From NCBI GenBank assembly GCA_002633025.1, contig NMRB01001003.1, positions 156,540-220,539 of the forward strand: a DNA stretch of 64,000 nt, read 5' to 3'. The position numbers and the translations under genes are program-made. How positions within the stretch are numbered: the first letter of the stretch is position 1; each line of letters starts with the position of its first letter. Positions 21,380-35,066 of this stretch are shown one piece after another. Under the pieces are notes generated by a model. It searched no databases and was not told the DNA's origin. It was given only the letters and a program-made list of their open reading frames with translations. The DNA comes from Notospermus geniculatus (Eukaryota > Nemertea > Pilidiophora > Heteronemertea > Lineidae).

Positions 21380-23729
21380 GCATGGTATTTGCCCCCCCCC
21401 CACACACACACGCCCTGTCACCGAAAAATGTGCGACCAAATGGAAAGCTACGATCTTTCCACACTTTAAGTCCTCAAATGTTTGCCTACTACGATGCCAT
21501 GACGGCGCCTTTTTGTCAACATTTCGTTAAACCTGACTTTCACATATTATTTGAACTAAAACGTGTTGAAATGCGGCTTCCTTCTTCAAAACGTTCATTT
21601 CCATTATTCAAGTACACCTGCCGACAACTTGTCCGAGTCATTTCCTGATGTGTCAGACGAAGGGAAGGATTTCTTAACACTTTCCAAAGCAGGATTTTAA
21701 AATGCCGTGGATATGGTGGAAGAGATCCGTTAACGTGAAACGTCAAGTGCACGGTTTCAAAATCAAAGAGCGTTAGCACCCAATAACGCTGGCGTTACAG
21801 CTCCGCTAACGTGGCGTTAAATATTTTTGGGATTTCGGTGTTCGTGGCGCCCTCACCATACATTTTTACTCCCAAATTGCTAGAGATAAAGAGGAAAACA
21901 CACGTTTGGGAGACACTGTGTCTCGATTGTCAACCGTAGAAGTGGTACGCCTAAATCACCAGTTGCTGAAAAATTCACTCGGGAGCTTCTGTATAAAGAA
22001 ACGACGTTAGTGGTATAAAAAGATGCATCGCAACGTTTATTATGGTCTTGAGTTATTTATAAAGATAATGTAGCGGTTTATTTGATTGGTTCGGAAACAA
22101 ACCGACCTAATTTGGTCGTATCACCTGCTCAGAACAGCTCATCACCTCTCCCGTGTCTTACGAATCATTTATTGATACAATATAGCCGTGATAATGGCCC
22201 ATACATCTCCCCACGCAGTCTCACCAACAGGCAATCCACAGGAAATGCTTCTTTTAGTTAGAGTCGAAGGGTGTTGGGGAGGTATTCAAAATGGCAGATC
22301 AGTATTACCCCTTATTTTGTACATGTATCACCGTCAACATGCCAAGTACCAGCAGTAATCAAGCACATACAATACTTTTCCATATTATCGCCGTGTCTAA
22401 AGATATTTCCCCACAAGAACTTACTCCCATTCTTATGTTCGCCTTTGTTCAATCAGTATCAATCACTTACCACAAGGCAGAGTCAATACCATAAAGTCCA
22501 CATTATAAAAATGATGCCCCGCTTTGAGGAGGGTTGATCGAACTGCATGTCACCCCGAGGTCGCCATATTGCCCAGTGTATGTGTGTTATTCATGACGTG
22601 AACGTCAGACCACTTTATCAAATCAAAATATTTTGGTCTCAGACAGATCCATAACTTGATCAATCATACAACATACGTGTGGCCATCGATCTGTCTTCGT
22701 CAGACCAACAAGGTCGATGCTGAACTGAATCTTGTTATAACCATCTGAGAGGAGTTCAAAGGATGTGACGCTGAGAAAACTCAGATTCAATGAGTTTTAA
22801 ACGAAGACAAACCCCCGGAGGTGTTTCAAAACTAAACGTTCAGAGAAGCAACTTCATACTTGGAGGTCATCAATTCTATAAATACTTGTGAACAACTGAT
22901 GTGAAAGTAAGACAAGTTGTACCCCCAGGAACATCTTATTGACTTTGTAGAGAACAAAGACAAAAAGGAGACTCGCTCTATCAACGGCACGGATTGGGAC
23001 GAAACGGATTGAGGGTGTGTTCTGGATAATAAGACATAAGCTTAAGATGCTCCTTCTCCTTCCCACAAAACGGATAAAATGTTTCCTTGTAGAAGGACAA
23101 CTTTCTAGTATCTCTATCACCGGGGTGACGTGACGTAAACCAGCTTTTAAGGCCTAGCTTTTCAGGAAACACAATACCCAGTAAGTAGGTAGGTGGGTAG
23201 ACTGCCTTCCAACGCTTAGAGTAGGGTGATCTGGAAAGGCATGCATTATTGAAGTTGATATACACTTTTAAATATATGCACATACGTCATTTTCACAGAC
23301 ATCCACCAAATCTCTAGTTACTACATATGTAATTGTATCAATCCTCTTGTCGCAATCATTCACTTCTGATGTCCTTCATCTCCGCCATACCCTGACCCGA
23401 GTACCATGTCAAGCATATTCTAACAATTGTCGCCATACACGGACAAGCTCTTGGGAGCTCCTGAAACCCGACATCGGCAACCTGACTATTGATATCAAAT
23501 ATAAATTGCTCCAAGCGAAGAAGCCGGTTAGGGATAGTTTGTGATCAATGATGGCAAAGAACTGTCTGGGAAAGGAGACAAAAGTACGAGAAGAAAGAAA
23601 TGATTGTGATTTGTGATGATTCCTGGATCAACCTTCCCTCTGGTCGTAGAACCTGTGATCGTGACAGAAAGCACCACCACTTATCGACCACAACCGACTT
23701 CATGTTCGCTAATGTTTGTCTCTCCCAAG
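21380..23729. other. Anonymous stretch with a C/CA tract
   Basis: Positions 21,392-21,411 are a C run followed by (CA)n. Around 21,772-21,830 there is a cluster of GTTAGC, TAACGCTGGCGTTA and CTAACGTGGCGTTA words like those in the MITE at 9.8 kb. No gene recognised. Confidence 0.5.
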
Positions 23730-23918
23730 GAGGAACCCGCATACGTTTTATCCCGACAGGGCGGCGCTGTGAGCGGTTGTACTGAAGACGTCAAAAACAG
23801 AGCAAAGCAACGTCGCGTCACGACGTCCTTGACGCAGTGCAACACGGACGAGACGTCGAAAAAAGGTCAAACCGCTCACAGCGCCTCCTAGTAGCGGTAG
23901 TTTTGCAGGATCCTCATT
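23730..23918 (+). mobile_element. MITE family B, copy
   Basis: It begins GAGGAACCCGC, then TTTTATCCCGACAGGGCGGC, GCTGTGAGCGGTTGTAC, GTCACGACGTCCTTGACGC, ACCGCTCACAGCGCCTCCTA and ends GGATCCTCATT. The inverted GCTGTGAGCGGTTGTAC arms are clear. Non-coding. Confidence 0.85.
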
Positions 23919-24290
23919 ATTTATTCACCGCACAAATTACTTCAGACCTTCACTGAACACAATAACCTGACTTAAAACACTTGGGAGCCGAAGGTTGATA
24001 AATCGATTTAAACTTCGTACGATTGCAATCACGACTTTCACTTCCATTCCTAATGACTCAAAGGAATGGGACGCGTTGTGTTACAATTGCCAACACCTCC
24101 CATCAAAACACAAAGGATCAAAATACAAAGAACACAATAATTGCTGGCGAAATTTTGGCTTGCCCTGAATGCAAAGCTACGCAGAGAGGAGTGATGATGT
24201 AAGACATCGTATTCCTGTCATACTTCAGTAGAAGGGAGAAACGAAGTAGTAAATTGGCTGCAGATAATTCGCAAGATACTCGTGTTACTG
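23919..24290. other. Anonymous stretch, no gene seen
   Basis: No frame, repeat or motif recognised. Confidence 0.5.
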
Positions 24291-24491
24291 TTTAGGCTCC
24301 AGTTCCATAGAGCTCACGTTGACACTTTTCACGCGCCACGCTTCACGTTTTCCTTTCGTTCCTCGATTCAGCGCACAACGAGACACACATTACCTGTCCT
24401 GTGACATGCTTTCTCCGAGGAACGAAAGGAAAACGTGAAGCGTGGCGCGTGAAAAGTGTCAACGTGAACTCTATGGAAATGGAGCCTTAAA
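24291..24491. mobile_element. 201-bp MITE with about 75-bp near-perfect arms
   Basis: The left arm runs from TTTAGGCTCCAGTTCCATAG through CACGCGCCACGCTTCACG to CTTTCGTTCCTCG. The right arm is its reverse complement down to GGAGCCTTAAA, with only a few mismatches. About 50 bp separate the arms. A transcript across it would form a long duplex. Confidence 0.85.
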
Positions 24492-27400
24492 GCCACGATC
24501 AGACGTGTTGTGGCATATTTACTCTCTACAATGAGGAAGTCTTTATAGTCTATGACTTGAATTCAGAATACAATAGATGAGATTGCCTTTCTGATTCGCT
24601 TAAAGAGCCACTGTCGTGACTGCAATCGACAACGAATGATGTTATTGATGTGAAGAACCACAAACGCTTTCTTAAAGGTGCTCTAGTTCGAATTGTAAAC
24701 ATTACGGTTTGTTATTTTTCCTCGGACAGGTGGCAGCACCGTGTATACCAAAACATTAATACATGAATTATCTATTTTTATATCTATCTTGATAAATATT
24801 CTTGTAACTGAAATATATTAATTATTTTACGCTCAAAAACAAACAAAACGTTGTGAAAGGCGAGATTTAGTTCGATTTTATCTGATTTGTTAGTACCAGA
24901 AGTTGACAATAAGTTCATCATAAAGTCCTTTAAGTTCATCATAAAGGCATAAATGTACACTTCTGGTAGCTCGACTTGAAAGTGCCAGCCTGCCAGCCTG
25001 AAGAAGACCCCAAATTTGCGCAACTTCTGGAGGACGACACCTATTATTATATCATTTTGTGTGTCGCCTTTTGTCCTCTATTTTTTGGATATCTGTGTGT
25101 GCACACACTTTCTAGTGGATTCGCCTTTTTTCATCATAAACGCCATATATCATCAACGTCATTGAGAGGTCAAGAATCGCCGATGGCTTGGGGCTTATAC
25201 CTTCCTTCACCATGCACAGCCTTCTTCGTCTGCCCACACAGGCCTCTCATCACGAAAATACTATAAATATTGCATTCTTCATGAAGTGTCACCAGCATGG
25301 GTGAGGGACAAACCCTATCCTCAGTTGTTCGTGTGCGAACTCCGTTGCCGTGCCGTTCCTTGAAACACGGGACTGCTTAATCCACCCCTTCCAATATTCA
25401 CCACTGCCGACTCCATAAAGGTTTCCACCCCTTTCAGGTGGAAATCTGTTTTTTGCATCTCCCCGTTTCGGATTGTCATAAGCGGTAAACTGCTGTCACA
25501 ACAATGTAGAAGGCAACATAGACCTGATGGAAAGAGTGGCGATGATCTGCCAATGTCTGTGGAGTCACACTCAACTAACAAACTAATCACCAATATCTTC
25601 TCGTAACGACCTGGTATACGAAACAATAACTGGCCATCTACCCGTGAAATAATGATACCTGTCAACATCTGTGCTCAGATGGTCTCCGTTATGTCAACAC
25701 GGCGAGATCCTTAAAAACAAAGCTTTCTTTGTTGTCCAATATTTTTACATCCGACGGAAGGAATCCGACAGAGAGATGATAAAGGTATCAAACCTTAGAG
25801 AGCTTCCTTCCTTTGGATAGGTTAGCTTCTCTAGGCTATCGAAAGACGATTTTTCTCACGTGTGATACCGCGAGAAGTGTTTTTAAGATGCCTGGATATT
25901 GATCATGTTGTGGAGAATTTGACATGTTAGAGGGTCGCTTGGGACTCGTTTGAGCCGTGTTCATTAGCAGGTGTTTCATCTTGGAAAGGGAATCGATTAC
26001 CCAACTACTCCCAAAGACTTTCAAAGCCACATTGAAAAAACTACCACAAACACCATCGTCTTCTAACAACCGCTATCACACAAAAACATGGTGAAAACGT
26101 GCATGTATGAAAATTGACTTGCCTGGGAAATGGGCTATTCAATTTGATTGGTGGTCAGCATGGTACATTCAAACTTCACACACCAACAACACCGGTTATT
26201 GGCAATTTGCCGGCCAATGTTGGCATAGTTCATTCCATTGCAGCCAAAGGAAACATCAGATGACATGATATCTTTGTTGATGAATCCTAAATGTCATAAG
26301 TCAGCCATGCCAACCGGGTCAACGTTCGCACTCACTCACCTGTAAACCTCTCTGACCGAGCTAATGGAACTGCCCCCCCCCCCCGTATTTTTTCATTCGG
26401 GATAGTTTCATTAATAGCGAAAGCAGCCATGCCTTTTGGTCAACAGCGAGATCTTCTCCCAACTGCCCACCAGAGAAGAGACAGACGCCATATCTGGAGG
26501 TTTCGTGCCAAAGCTCAATAAGCAAATACATTCTGAGCGACAGGGGATCACACCTACGACCTCAGAAGTGATAAGCTCGGCACGTTCCCACTTTATCATT
26601 CTGACGACAACACTAGCTCTTCCTCTATGGCGCTTCCTCTATAGGGCTCAATGAGGGGAGGGCTCAATGATGACGTAGAATATGGAAATTTAAAGGAGTC
26701 AAAAAGGCCACAAAAATAAGGCAATGGTGGACTGAAGTTCTTAATGAATTCTTTGATTATGGCAAATGGAAAATTGTTCCAACAAAACCCATTAATTTAT
26801 AGGAAGAGCCGCGTATATCATCCGCCCTACAGCGGGGGGGGGGGATATCCAGCGAGAACTTTAAGATGTTCATATTTCCATTAGAAAGTTAAATTTAGAT
26901 TTGTCAAAATGGCCCAAGCCCTAAAAGGTCTTAGCCAGCCACAGAGGTTAATGGATCCTTCCTGAATCCCAGCATCTTAAGGGATCAAGATCAATAGTGC
27001 ACGACATTTACTGATTACACTACATCAGTTTAACTTTGAGCTCAGCCAAGCATTAGGACATCCCTCTCTCATCGATTTTATGTCACCTTGGACCACGTAA
27101 GATGGAAATTGGCAATTAACCATGGAAGAAAAAGTGGAGGGAATAAGCTGCTTATGTTTTTCTAACTGGCTCCCAGAGAGCGCATCACTGTACAGCTTCA
27201 GTCAGGATTATAACGATAATCTGGTAAAAATATTTGATGACAACTTCACCGCGATATTTGAGATCTAAAGATGTAGAAAAACTCCATCAATCTCTTTCAT
27301 TCCACTTGATGATCAGAACTCATCAATATCTGAAATCTATTAGACGACGATTACGAAATCACTCACCTAGGGATGAGATGATAGCTTGCACAATCAGAAC

Positions 27401-30400
27401 ATCTTTGAAAGCGTTGAGGCAAATGATTATTCTGTATATTGACGTCAACCGTCATCAGACACCCATGGAGGACGTACAAACTCGAGTCCTGACGAATAGG
27501 GATCAGTTTTCCCTTGTCGGCTACCGAACTTGACGTAAAAGCTCCCCAAGTTACCCAATATCATGGCCTGTTTCGTCATGGGACCAACAGCCCCGTACAG
27601 TGAGCAAGAGATAGCGCAGTTTACACAACACAGCTGTCGCTTCTGCTAAGTTCATATCTCTTAAATGGGTGGGGTAAGACAACTCAACGGCCCAAGGTCA
27701 CAAAAACACAGGGGGTTCTAATCAAATAAATGACACTGTGTGTGTGGTGTGCCAAGCAATCAGCACGTGCTCATCATGAAGCCACCATACCCAAATAAAC
27801 TAGTGCTACCCCCACCGAGCAGCGAGCCTAACTACGACTGCCGTATGGTTCCCCTTGTTAACCAATCAGCTAGCAGCAGCGGTGGCGGATTACTCGGCAA
27901 CTGAGCCAAACCATCAGGGCTGCTGGTCGTTATTCACGGTGACAAACCCCTGTGCGAATCTTTACTAACACAACCAAGAATATATTACACTCGTTCACCC
28001 GCTGGATATCGAGGATATCAGTAGAACATTATTCAACATTGTTCCAGTTTTCAATGATATTAACACTTTTTGGATCTTTCTAACAAGGAATAATAAAACT
28101 TTATTCATTCTTCTTATCAAAACAGCTTCAGATGAAATAGTGTAGTTTAATTATAACGATTGATATTAAGTTCCTTTTGAGGATTATTACAAGTTTTAAA
28201 ATTTCGCACAAGGATAATATGTTTATTTGGCGAATTTCTGCATCCATTGGCATCAAAATGGTAAGTCATCAAACATCATTTCTAGAATCTTTTCTTTTTA
28301 CATCGTGTTGTCTTCATGTTTTACTTCCCTGAGTCCGCCGGGGCAAGATTGGCTAAAGTTTTCCAGAGTGTTGCAAATACATGTTGCTGACCAACAAGGA
28401 AAAGAATAGGACTTAAGCCTTCTTCCCTTTCGCCCCAGTTCGAAAAACCCAAAGTGATGACTCCCGAATCGAAACAAGAAGAACAAAATGACATGAAAAT
28501 AGTATTCAGAGCATGTTTTTTCGACCCGTCATGAACTCGTTAACGAAAGGACATGATTTTGTGAGATTTTCAGCGATAATATAGTGAAAGGTTTCTCTCC
28601 ATCAGCGGATGTCTAAGAAGTTAATGTTGATTACCTGGGGCAGACATCAAGGCTGAGCTGCCTGTTTCGATAGTGGTTGGGACAAAAGTAGTTTGTTATA
28701 ATATTGATGATGCTCTTAGAGCAGGATAACGTAGAAAATACGCTTAAAGGCAGCGCATCTGATGAACAAATAGTATTTCTACATCCGGTGTTCGAGGTGA
28801 AAAAGGCAACGCTTGCCTCAAGAGGCGGAATAAGCTGTCACCAGAGTACGGGTAGAAAATCTGGTATAGGTCATGACCGCTGTAGCCAGGAGGCAAGTGA
28901 TTTTTCTCAATAGCTGACTTCTGTGGTCTTAACAAGAGACAGACGAGAGGGGAAGATTGAAAACTCATTAAGCGGGGTGATAACTTGTTGAGTTTTGTTA
29001 GAAATGTTGCTCTCATCGAGAAACTGCTGATGCGATATAAGTGAGAGTGAAGAATGTAACTGTGCTGCTCTTGAGAGTTGTTTTCACATGATCTTACGCC
29101 CGATGATGGCTGTCGTAGGCAAGATGCGATGTTTTGGCTTCCGATATTCAGAACTTTTCTTAAGCTGCCTGACCAATTTGGGATAGTCGAGGCTCAAGCT
29201 CCAACAGTAGAACTGTTGTTGGCAAATCTCATTCAGATATCAATTAATAAATTGATAATGTCTTTTGTATTGGAACTTTTCGCCTTGCATCATTCCAACG
29301 AGAGGTTTCATCAATCTTCAAAATGGCCTAAGAAACTCGTTTTATCCTCAATGACTGGAAATGAAGTTGTCTTCATCAGTTTCCTTGAGGTATTAGCCGG
29401 TTATCGAACCCAGGGGTAAGAAAGAGACAAATGAAAAGCTGGCTCACTTGTAGCCTGGCTCTCTTGGTTTATCCGAGAATTCACTGTATCAACTCTAATC
29501 CGCGAGAGACTGGGAGAAGTTAGAAATAGATGCTAATGTGGGAGGCAGGTGGAGTGATGACGTCAACTTGTTAAACTCTTATTAAACTCTGCAGCAACTT
29601 AATCAATATGGTGAACACTTGAAATCTGAACCTTTGTCAACCAGTATAGGAGACATCCATCTATCCTCAAAAGGAGGCATAAAAAGTTAAATAATCTATA
29701 ATCTCTACATCAAATCATAACGTACAAGACGTGAAAAAGTCAAACCGATATCCGCCAAATTACGTCACGTCGAACGCAACATCTCAAATATCTGGTCAAA
29801 AATATCAACCTTTATGACCAGCCGTGGACAACATGATATGAAATATGACACACACATGAGAAGTTCCAATGTTATGAATGGCTTCACTCAAAGGTTTAGC
29901 TCGGGTGGTTTTGAAATCAACTTTTTAAAGCCTCACATCACATAGAATAGGTTTTGATTATAAACCTAGAGCAAAGGTTGGGTTACTTTGAAGATTTCAG
30001 ATCATAATAACTCAAAGACCAGCAACATTTGAAAACTGAAACTACTGAACCAAATTCGTACATTTTTTCTTGCTTCACTTAGAAATTCGTTCAGAAACCA
30101 TTAACGTGAAAACATGGTTAAATGGCATTTTTGGTAGATGTGGATCTCCGAGTACCGAAGGGAGAATGGCTTTTGTAATCAAGACCATTCCTTATTCTGA
30201 AGAACCAAATGGATGCAGACATCAAACCTATTTCCATAAGGTATAGAAATATTAGCATCCGTAACACATTAAAGGAGATAGTAGCCCCATAGATTTGATG
30301 CAAACCAGGGATGTTACCATTAAAGTGATAAGTACAGGCAGCTTTTGACATTCATCCAACCATTCAGAATCATTCCCTACAAAGAGATCTTCTTTTCCAG

Positions 30401-30526
30401 ATGACAAGAGAAACAACTTTCCTTGTTGGCTCATCACTTTTCTCCGTTTGAATTATTTTGTATTTCTGCCTTTAAATTTAAAATGTAAAACTCTCACTGC
30501 CATTACAACGATGGAAATAGCATTTT
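24492..30526. other. Long anonymous stretch, no gene seen
   Basis: About 6 kb without a recognisable gene or MITE. It holds a 21-bp doublet (AAGTTCATCATAAAG at 24,911 and 24,932), a C run at 26,373-26,384 and a G run at 26,834-26,844. Frames reach 115 codons (25,321-25,668 minus; 29,078-29,419 plus) without motifs. At 27,371 the minus strand reads CATCTCATCCCTAG then GTGAGT, a weaker acceptor-donor abutment. Confidence 0.5.
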
Positions 30527-30743
30527 GATGTTCTTCAAGTGACGTCACATTTCCATAACGACACGATGCCGCCATATTTGCCGTCAAAATGTCAAGCGAC
30601 GTCACGGCATGAACACAGCGTCAACACACAGACCGTGACGTCAAAATGTCATGACGTGACAGTTTTGACGTCGTCGCCGGTCATTTGACGGCCAACATGG
30701 CCGATTCTTTGCAGCCACCGTTGTGACGTCAGTGAAGAACCTC
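30527..30743 (+). mobile_element. MITE family A, copy 3
   Basis: It begins GATGTTCTTCAAGTGACGTC and ends GAAGAACCTC. It contains GCCGCCATATTTGCCGTCAA, GACGTCGTCGCCGGTC and GGCCAACATGGCCG. No clear target duplication survives. Confidence 0.85.
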
Positions 30744-33088
30744 TGTACAAAGAAGGTTTTCAATTTTCCTAAACTGTAAGAATCAACAGAGATAGGAAAA
30801 TGAAAAGATGAGAAGGCCACTTACCAGCAGAAGCTCTGGGGAGACACATTCAGAGCATTTTCCCTAAAACTTCGCATTATTAACCACCATCAATTCTACT
30901 TATGAACCGACATAATCATCTTTTGAATTCCATCGTTTTTATCTGAAATAACAGAAGACACCGATGTAATATTGCAAATGAAGTCTTTGTGTGAACCGAG
31001 ACCACATTGCTGAAATCAAAAACTGATGGAATCAAATCACAAGAGATAATGGCTTGTTTTACCTTTAATAGGCCGGGAAAGAAAGTCTCGTCTTTCAAGA
31101 ACTGACGAGTAATTTTCACTGTCAGCGGGAATTTCATTAAAGCTATCAAACCTAAATACATGTAAATCCTGAAATCATGCCGAAACCCTGTCACATTGGA
31201 AATCGCTCACTCAGGAATACCTACCGGTATGTGACTATCCAGGACGATGCCTTGCATGTGTTTTTTACATAGGCCTACAGGCGTCCTCGACAATATACCG
31301 ACTTCCTCAGCTGGCTGTACAATCTAACAAGCCCTTTAGATTTCTTGCGCCCACGACAGGGGTTACGATAGAAGTGGGTGGGTATTTGCAATAAATAGCC
31401 AATTCGTACACGTAACATATGCGGGCCTAGCCAATTCGTACACGTAACAAATATGGGGCTAATAATAGGCCTATGGGCGTGAAGACGGTATTGGTAAGGA
31501 CTCCTTGTATATTCGTCTTCGCAAGATTTAGTCTTGGAAATGGACGGGGATTGAACAATAGGGAGTGTGTTACCACCACCAATGGGGGCTCTTTATCATA
31601 CCTCTGCTGATGAAATGAGGATATTTCGATCAACGATGAGCTCAGTTCAGTAAAGGCGTTACAATGGGCCTAATGTCGACCACAAGTGTCAGAACCGACC
31701 TTTACCGATCTCCTATCAGCCTGCTGAAGCCATGTGGAACACCTTTCCCCCTTAAGACAACATAAGCACAATGTAATCATATCTATAATTGAAATACCCC
31801 CTAGACACCCCTCAGCAATCTGTCTACCCAAGGAACCTTAGCTACCAATCATAATGGTGTTTGATATTCAGTCATGACCTGAAGTCAGGGAGCAGAGACG
31901 GGATCAGACAAATCTCTATGTAATTGACAGCTAACCAGAGGCTTATCTTTAGTATCACTGTGATTTCGCGAGGGTGCAAGTATACTTCATGATAGCCGGT
32001 CGCTTTCTGTAACCATTATCATACTGAGATAACCCTAGAGTTGACGGCAATACTTCATTCAGGGAGGTATTTCACTTTGTGATCCAACATGTCCAAGTCA
32101 AGACAAACCCAACCCTGAATCAAAGTCACCATTTGCCTTTCGTGTGATATCTAATGGAGATCTTTCCGTTGTGATTCGGATGCATGAATAACCGCAGACA
32201 GAACTGAATAAATTGATTTTTGAAATCTAACGGGTTATCAACGGAATCACAACATGTGGGTTGCCGTCCCACATCGCCGTCAGGTGCCCATTCCTAAAGA
32301 TATCCAACCAGGCCTACAGAAAGATACTGTCGCTGAAAGATCTCAAACTGAGCTCGACCATCCTGCACCGTGGCTGCACATCAACCTCAAATCAAGATGG
32401 TTTCCCAATCAACACAACCAATTTGCATATTTTCAATTAACGTCGATTCGTTTTTATCCATTTCGATTCTCACAAGTCTGCAGGCAAATTATACGATGAT
32501 ATCAGTTTTATCCAACCCCTGCGGAATGTTCGACATAAATGAAATCTCGGTAGACTCGTATGAGAAACTCAAACAAAAGACTAAAGTGGAGAGGAGACGC
32601 TCTGCTAGTTGGCTTCAGAGTGTACTTATCAACATTCAGAAGAACCACAGAGACCCAAAAATTGTGAGCTCGAAGCTCGATCCATTTTCTGTTGTTGCTC
32701 GTAAATGGATAAACCATTAGAGCCAAACATTTCCTCGCTTTTCGTTACTCTTTCTAGTTGGAAGCGATGACGATTTCCATTTGTTCCATTTGCCCTGTGG
32801 ACCACATTGGTATCAGTCAACCAGACTGTCTAAAAGGTTTCTATTGTGTCCCACTTCGTATTACTGAAGCCTACCACCTAATCTATTGTAATAATATGTT
32901 GAATGGCGTAATGATGAGCCAGTCGTAGTCAGAATACGCACTTGCGGAAACGAGCGCCGGTCCCTCACGCAAGGATCCCATCAGCCATCCAGCCAGTGCA
33001 CCTATCGACCCAGATTATTATCAGAACCATGTCATTCATTTACACAAATCAACATTTAGCCAATAATTCAAGCAATAATCATAAACAA
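30744..33088. other. Anonymous stretch, no gene seen
   Basis: Positions 31,396-31,459 hold two copies of a 32-bp unit (TAGCCAATTCGTACACGTAA). Frames up to 116 codons (32,370-32,720) have no motif I recognise. Confidence 0.5.
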
Positions 33089-33985
33089 AGACTAGCAAAT
33101 TGACAAGAAAATCCTTCTGTCATTGCTCAATATAAAAAAGATTACCGACGCTCGGTCTCATCATGACATATTCACCATGGAGCGGACGTGAGGTTAAGCA
33201 GTTCATTAAGTGAGAAGGCCCATCGTTCCGTCTGGAATAGAACCACTTCTGTCTGGAATAAAACCACTTCCGTCTGGAATAGAACCACTTCCGTCTGGAA
33301 TAGAATCACTTCCGTCTGGAATAGAACCACGTCCGTCTGGAATAGAACCACTTCTGTCTGGAATAAAACCACTTCCGTCTGGAATAGAATCACTTCCGTC
33401 TGGAATAGAACCACTTCCGTCTGGAATAGAACCACTTCTGTCTGGAATAAAACCATTTTTGTCTGGAATAGAACCACTTTTGTCGGGAATACAANAGACT
33501 AGCAAATTGACAAGAAAATCCTTCTGTCATTGCTCAATATAAAAAGATTACCGACACTCGGTCTCATCATGACGTATTCACCATGAGCGGACGTGAGGTT
33601 AAGCAGTTCATTAAGTGAGAAGGCCCATCGTTCCGTCTGGAATAGAACCACTTCTGTCTGGAATAAAACCACTTCCGTCTGGAATAGAACCACTTCCGTC
33701 TGGAATAGAACCACTTCCGTCTGGAATAGAACCACTACTCTCTGGAATAAATCCACTTCCGTCTGGAATAGAACCACTTCCGTCAGGAATAGAACCACTT
33801 CCGTCTGGAATAGAACCACTTCTGTCTGGAATAAAACCATTTTTGTCTGGAATAGAACCACTTTTGTCGGGAATACAACAACTTCTGTCGGGAATAGAAC
33901 CACTTCTGTCTGGAATAGAACCACCTCTGTGTGGAATAGAACCACTTCTTCTGGAATAGAACCACTTCTGTCGGGAATAGAACAC
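33089..33985 (+). repeat. 21-bp minisatellite present twice around one N
   Basis: The unit is CCGTCTGGAATAGAACCACT plus T, with variants ending TTCTG or TTTTG. Array 1 (33,228-33,494) has about 12 units and array 2 (33,631-33,985) about 17. The flank from 33,089 (AGACTAGCAAATTGACAAG) is repeated right after the N at 33,495, so the second block re-reads the first with a different unit number. Because 21 is divisible by three and the unit has no stop in several frames, long apparent proteins (up to 226 residues) arise on both strands. These are not genes. Confidence 0.9.
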
Positions 33986-34696
33986 CTCATGTCTGCTCGA
34001 ATGGAAAACGAAAACAGCTGGACACGGTTGGTTTCGGTGGACTCGTCGGAAGGCAGGCCTCCCGATTGCAGTCCAAGTTCCGTGGCCTGCTGGAACATCA
34101 AATGATGCCAACCCTGTTGGAGGAGAACCACACCGTCACCATATACCTTCGATCTATCAGACACTCCTATCAGCAGCAAAAATAGATCAGAAACTAATCG
34201 ATCGTGATCACACTAACGTTCACTGGCGAAGCATCCTCACGAAGAAAGAGAAGCTAATTAAGGAGATATGACATTCATTCCACAATCACCTGTAATCTAA
34301 CGAGGTTAACTAAAAAGTTCTACCACATCAAAACCTACTTGAAGTTTTGATGGATCTTTTACTCCATTTTAATCACCGTCACATCCTCCTCATTTCTCTT
34401 TACTTTTTACCTTGTCTCCATTGATTTCACGAGTCGGTGGTTACGATTTTATCCGATGTTTTATAGGAGGAACGGATTCCATTGAGCAGAAGAAAAAACT
34501 CATGAAGAGTTTCTATCCAAAGAGTCGGTTAATTCTAAAAAAGTGAGTAGGCGGGGAGTTACAATCTTCAAACTGACTGATAATCAACGTGACTTAGGCC
34601 TAATCAACGCAGCTTTTTTTCACTAGCGATACTAGTTGTAAGGATTCTTTTAATGTGTAGATTTGGCCCATTCTCTGGACTTCTCCAGCGGAAAGT
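33986..34696. other. Anonymous stretch, no gene seen
   Basis: No repeat or motif recognised. Confidence 0.5.
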
Positions 34697-35066
34697 ACAA
34701 ATGCACGATCTTTCATACTTTCTTAATGGCCCACTGTTTCTTTTTTTGTCTTGTACTTTAGAACGACTCCTTCAGATTGGCACGAACTCGAAGCACATTA
34801 TGCAAACTCTTGTCCAGGACATAATGCATCATAAAGTTAGTATCACCCACTTAGCAAAGGTTGTAGAGAGACGACAAAGTGAAAATGCACGATCTTTCAG
34901 TATTACTTTCTTTTTGGCCAACTTCACTTCCTTTCTCTTCTACTAAACAACGACTCCTTCAGATTGACATGAACTCGAAGTACCTTGCACAAACTCTTGT
35001 CCAGGATATACTACATAAAGACGGTATCAGCCACTTAGCCAAGGTTGTGGAGATGAGAGATTATCA
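34697..35066 (+). repeat. Diverged ~185-bp tandem duplication with matching open frames
   Basis: Units 34,697-34,880 and 34,881-35,066 share AATGCACGATCTTTCA, a pyrimidine-rich tract, CGACTCCTTCAGATTG, CAAACTCTTGTCCAGGA and CACTTAGC-AAGGTTGT. The second halves translate in the same frame with one 3-base indel into similar peptides (RLLQI.xNSK, QTLVQDI and HLAKVVE are shared). Unit 1 has an acceptor-like TTGTACTTTAG before the frame; unit 2 has lost the AG. Substitutions between units are mostly amino-acid changing, so selection for coding is not supported. It could be a duplicated exon in decay or a plain duplication. Confidence 0.6.

Noticed and set aside
26325-26345. Minus-strand TTTACAG followed by GTGAGT, a possible third recursive splice site.
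   Set aside because: The preceding sequence is rich in purines, so there is no convincing pyrimidine tract.
33499-34179. Longest open frame of the window (226 codons, minus strand).
   Set aside because: It runs through a 21-bp minisatellite in which several frames on both strands are open.
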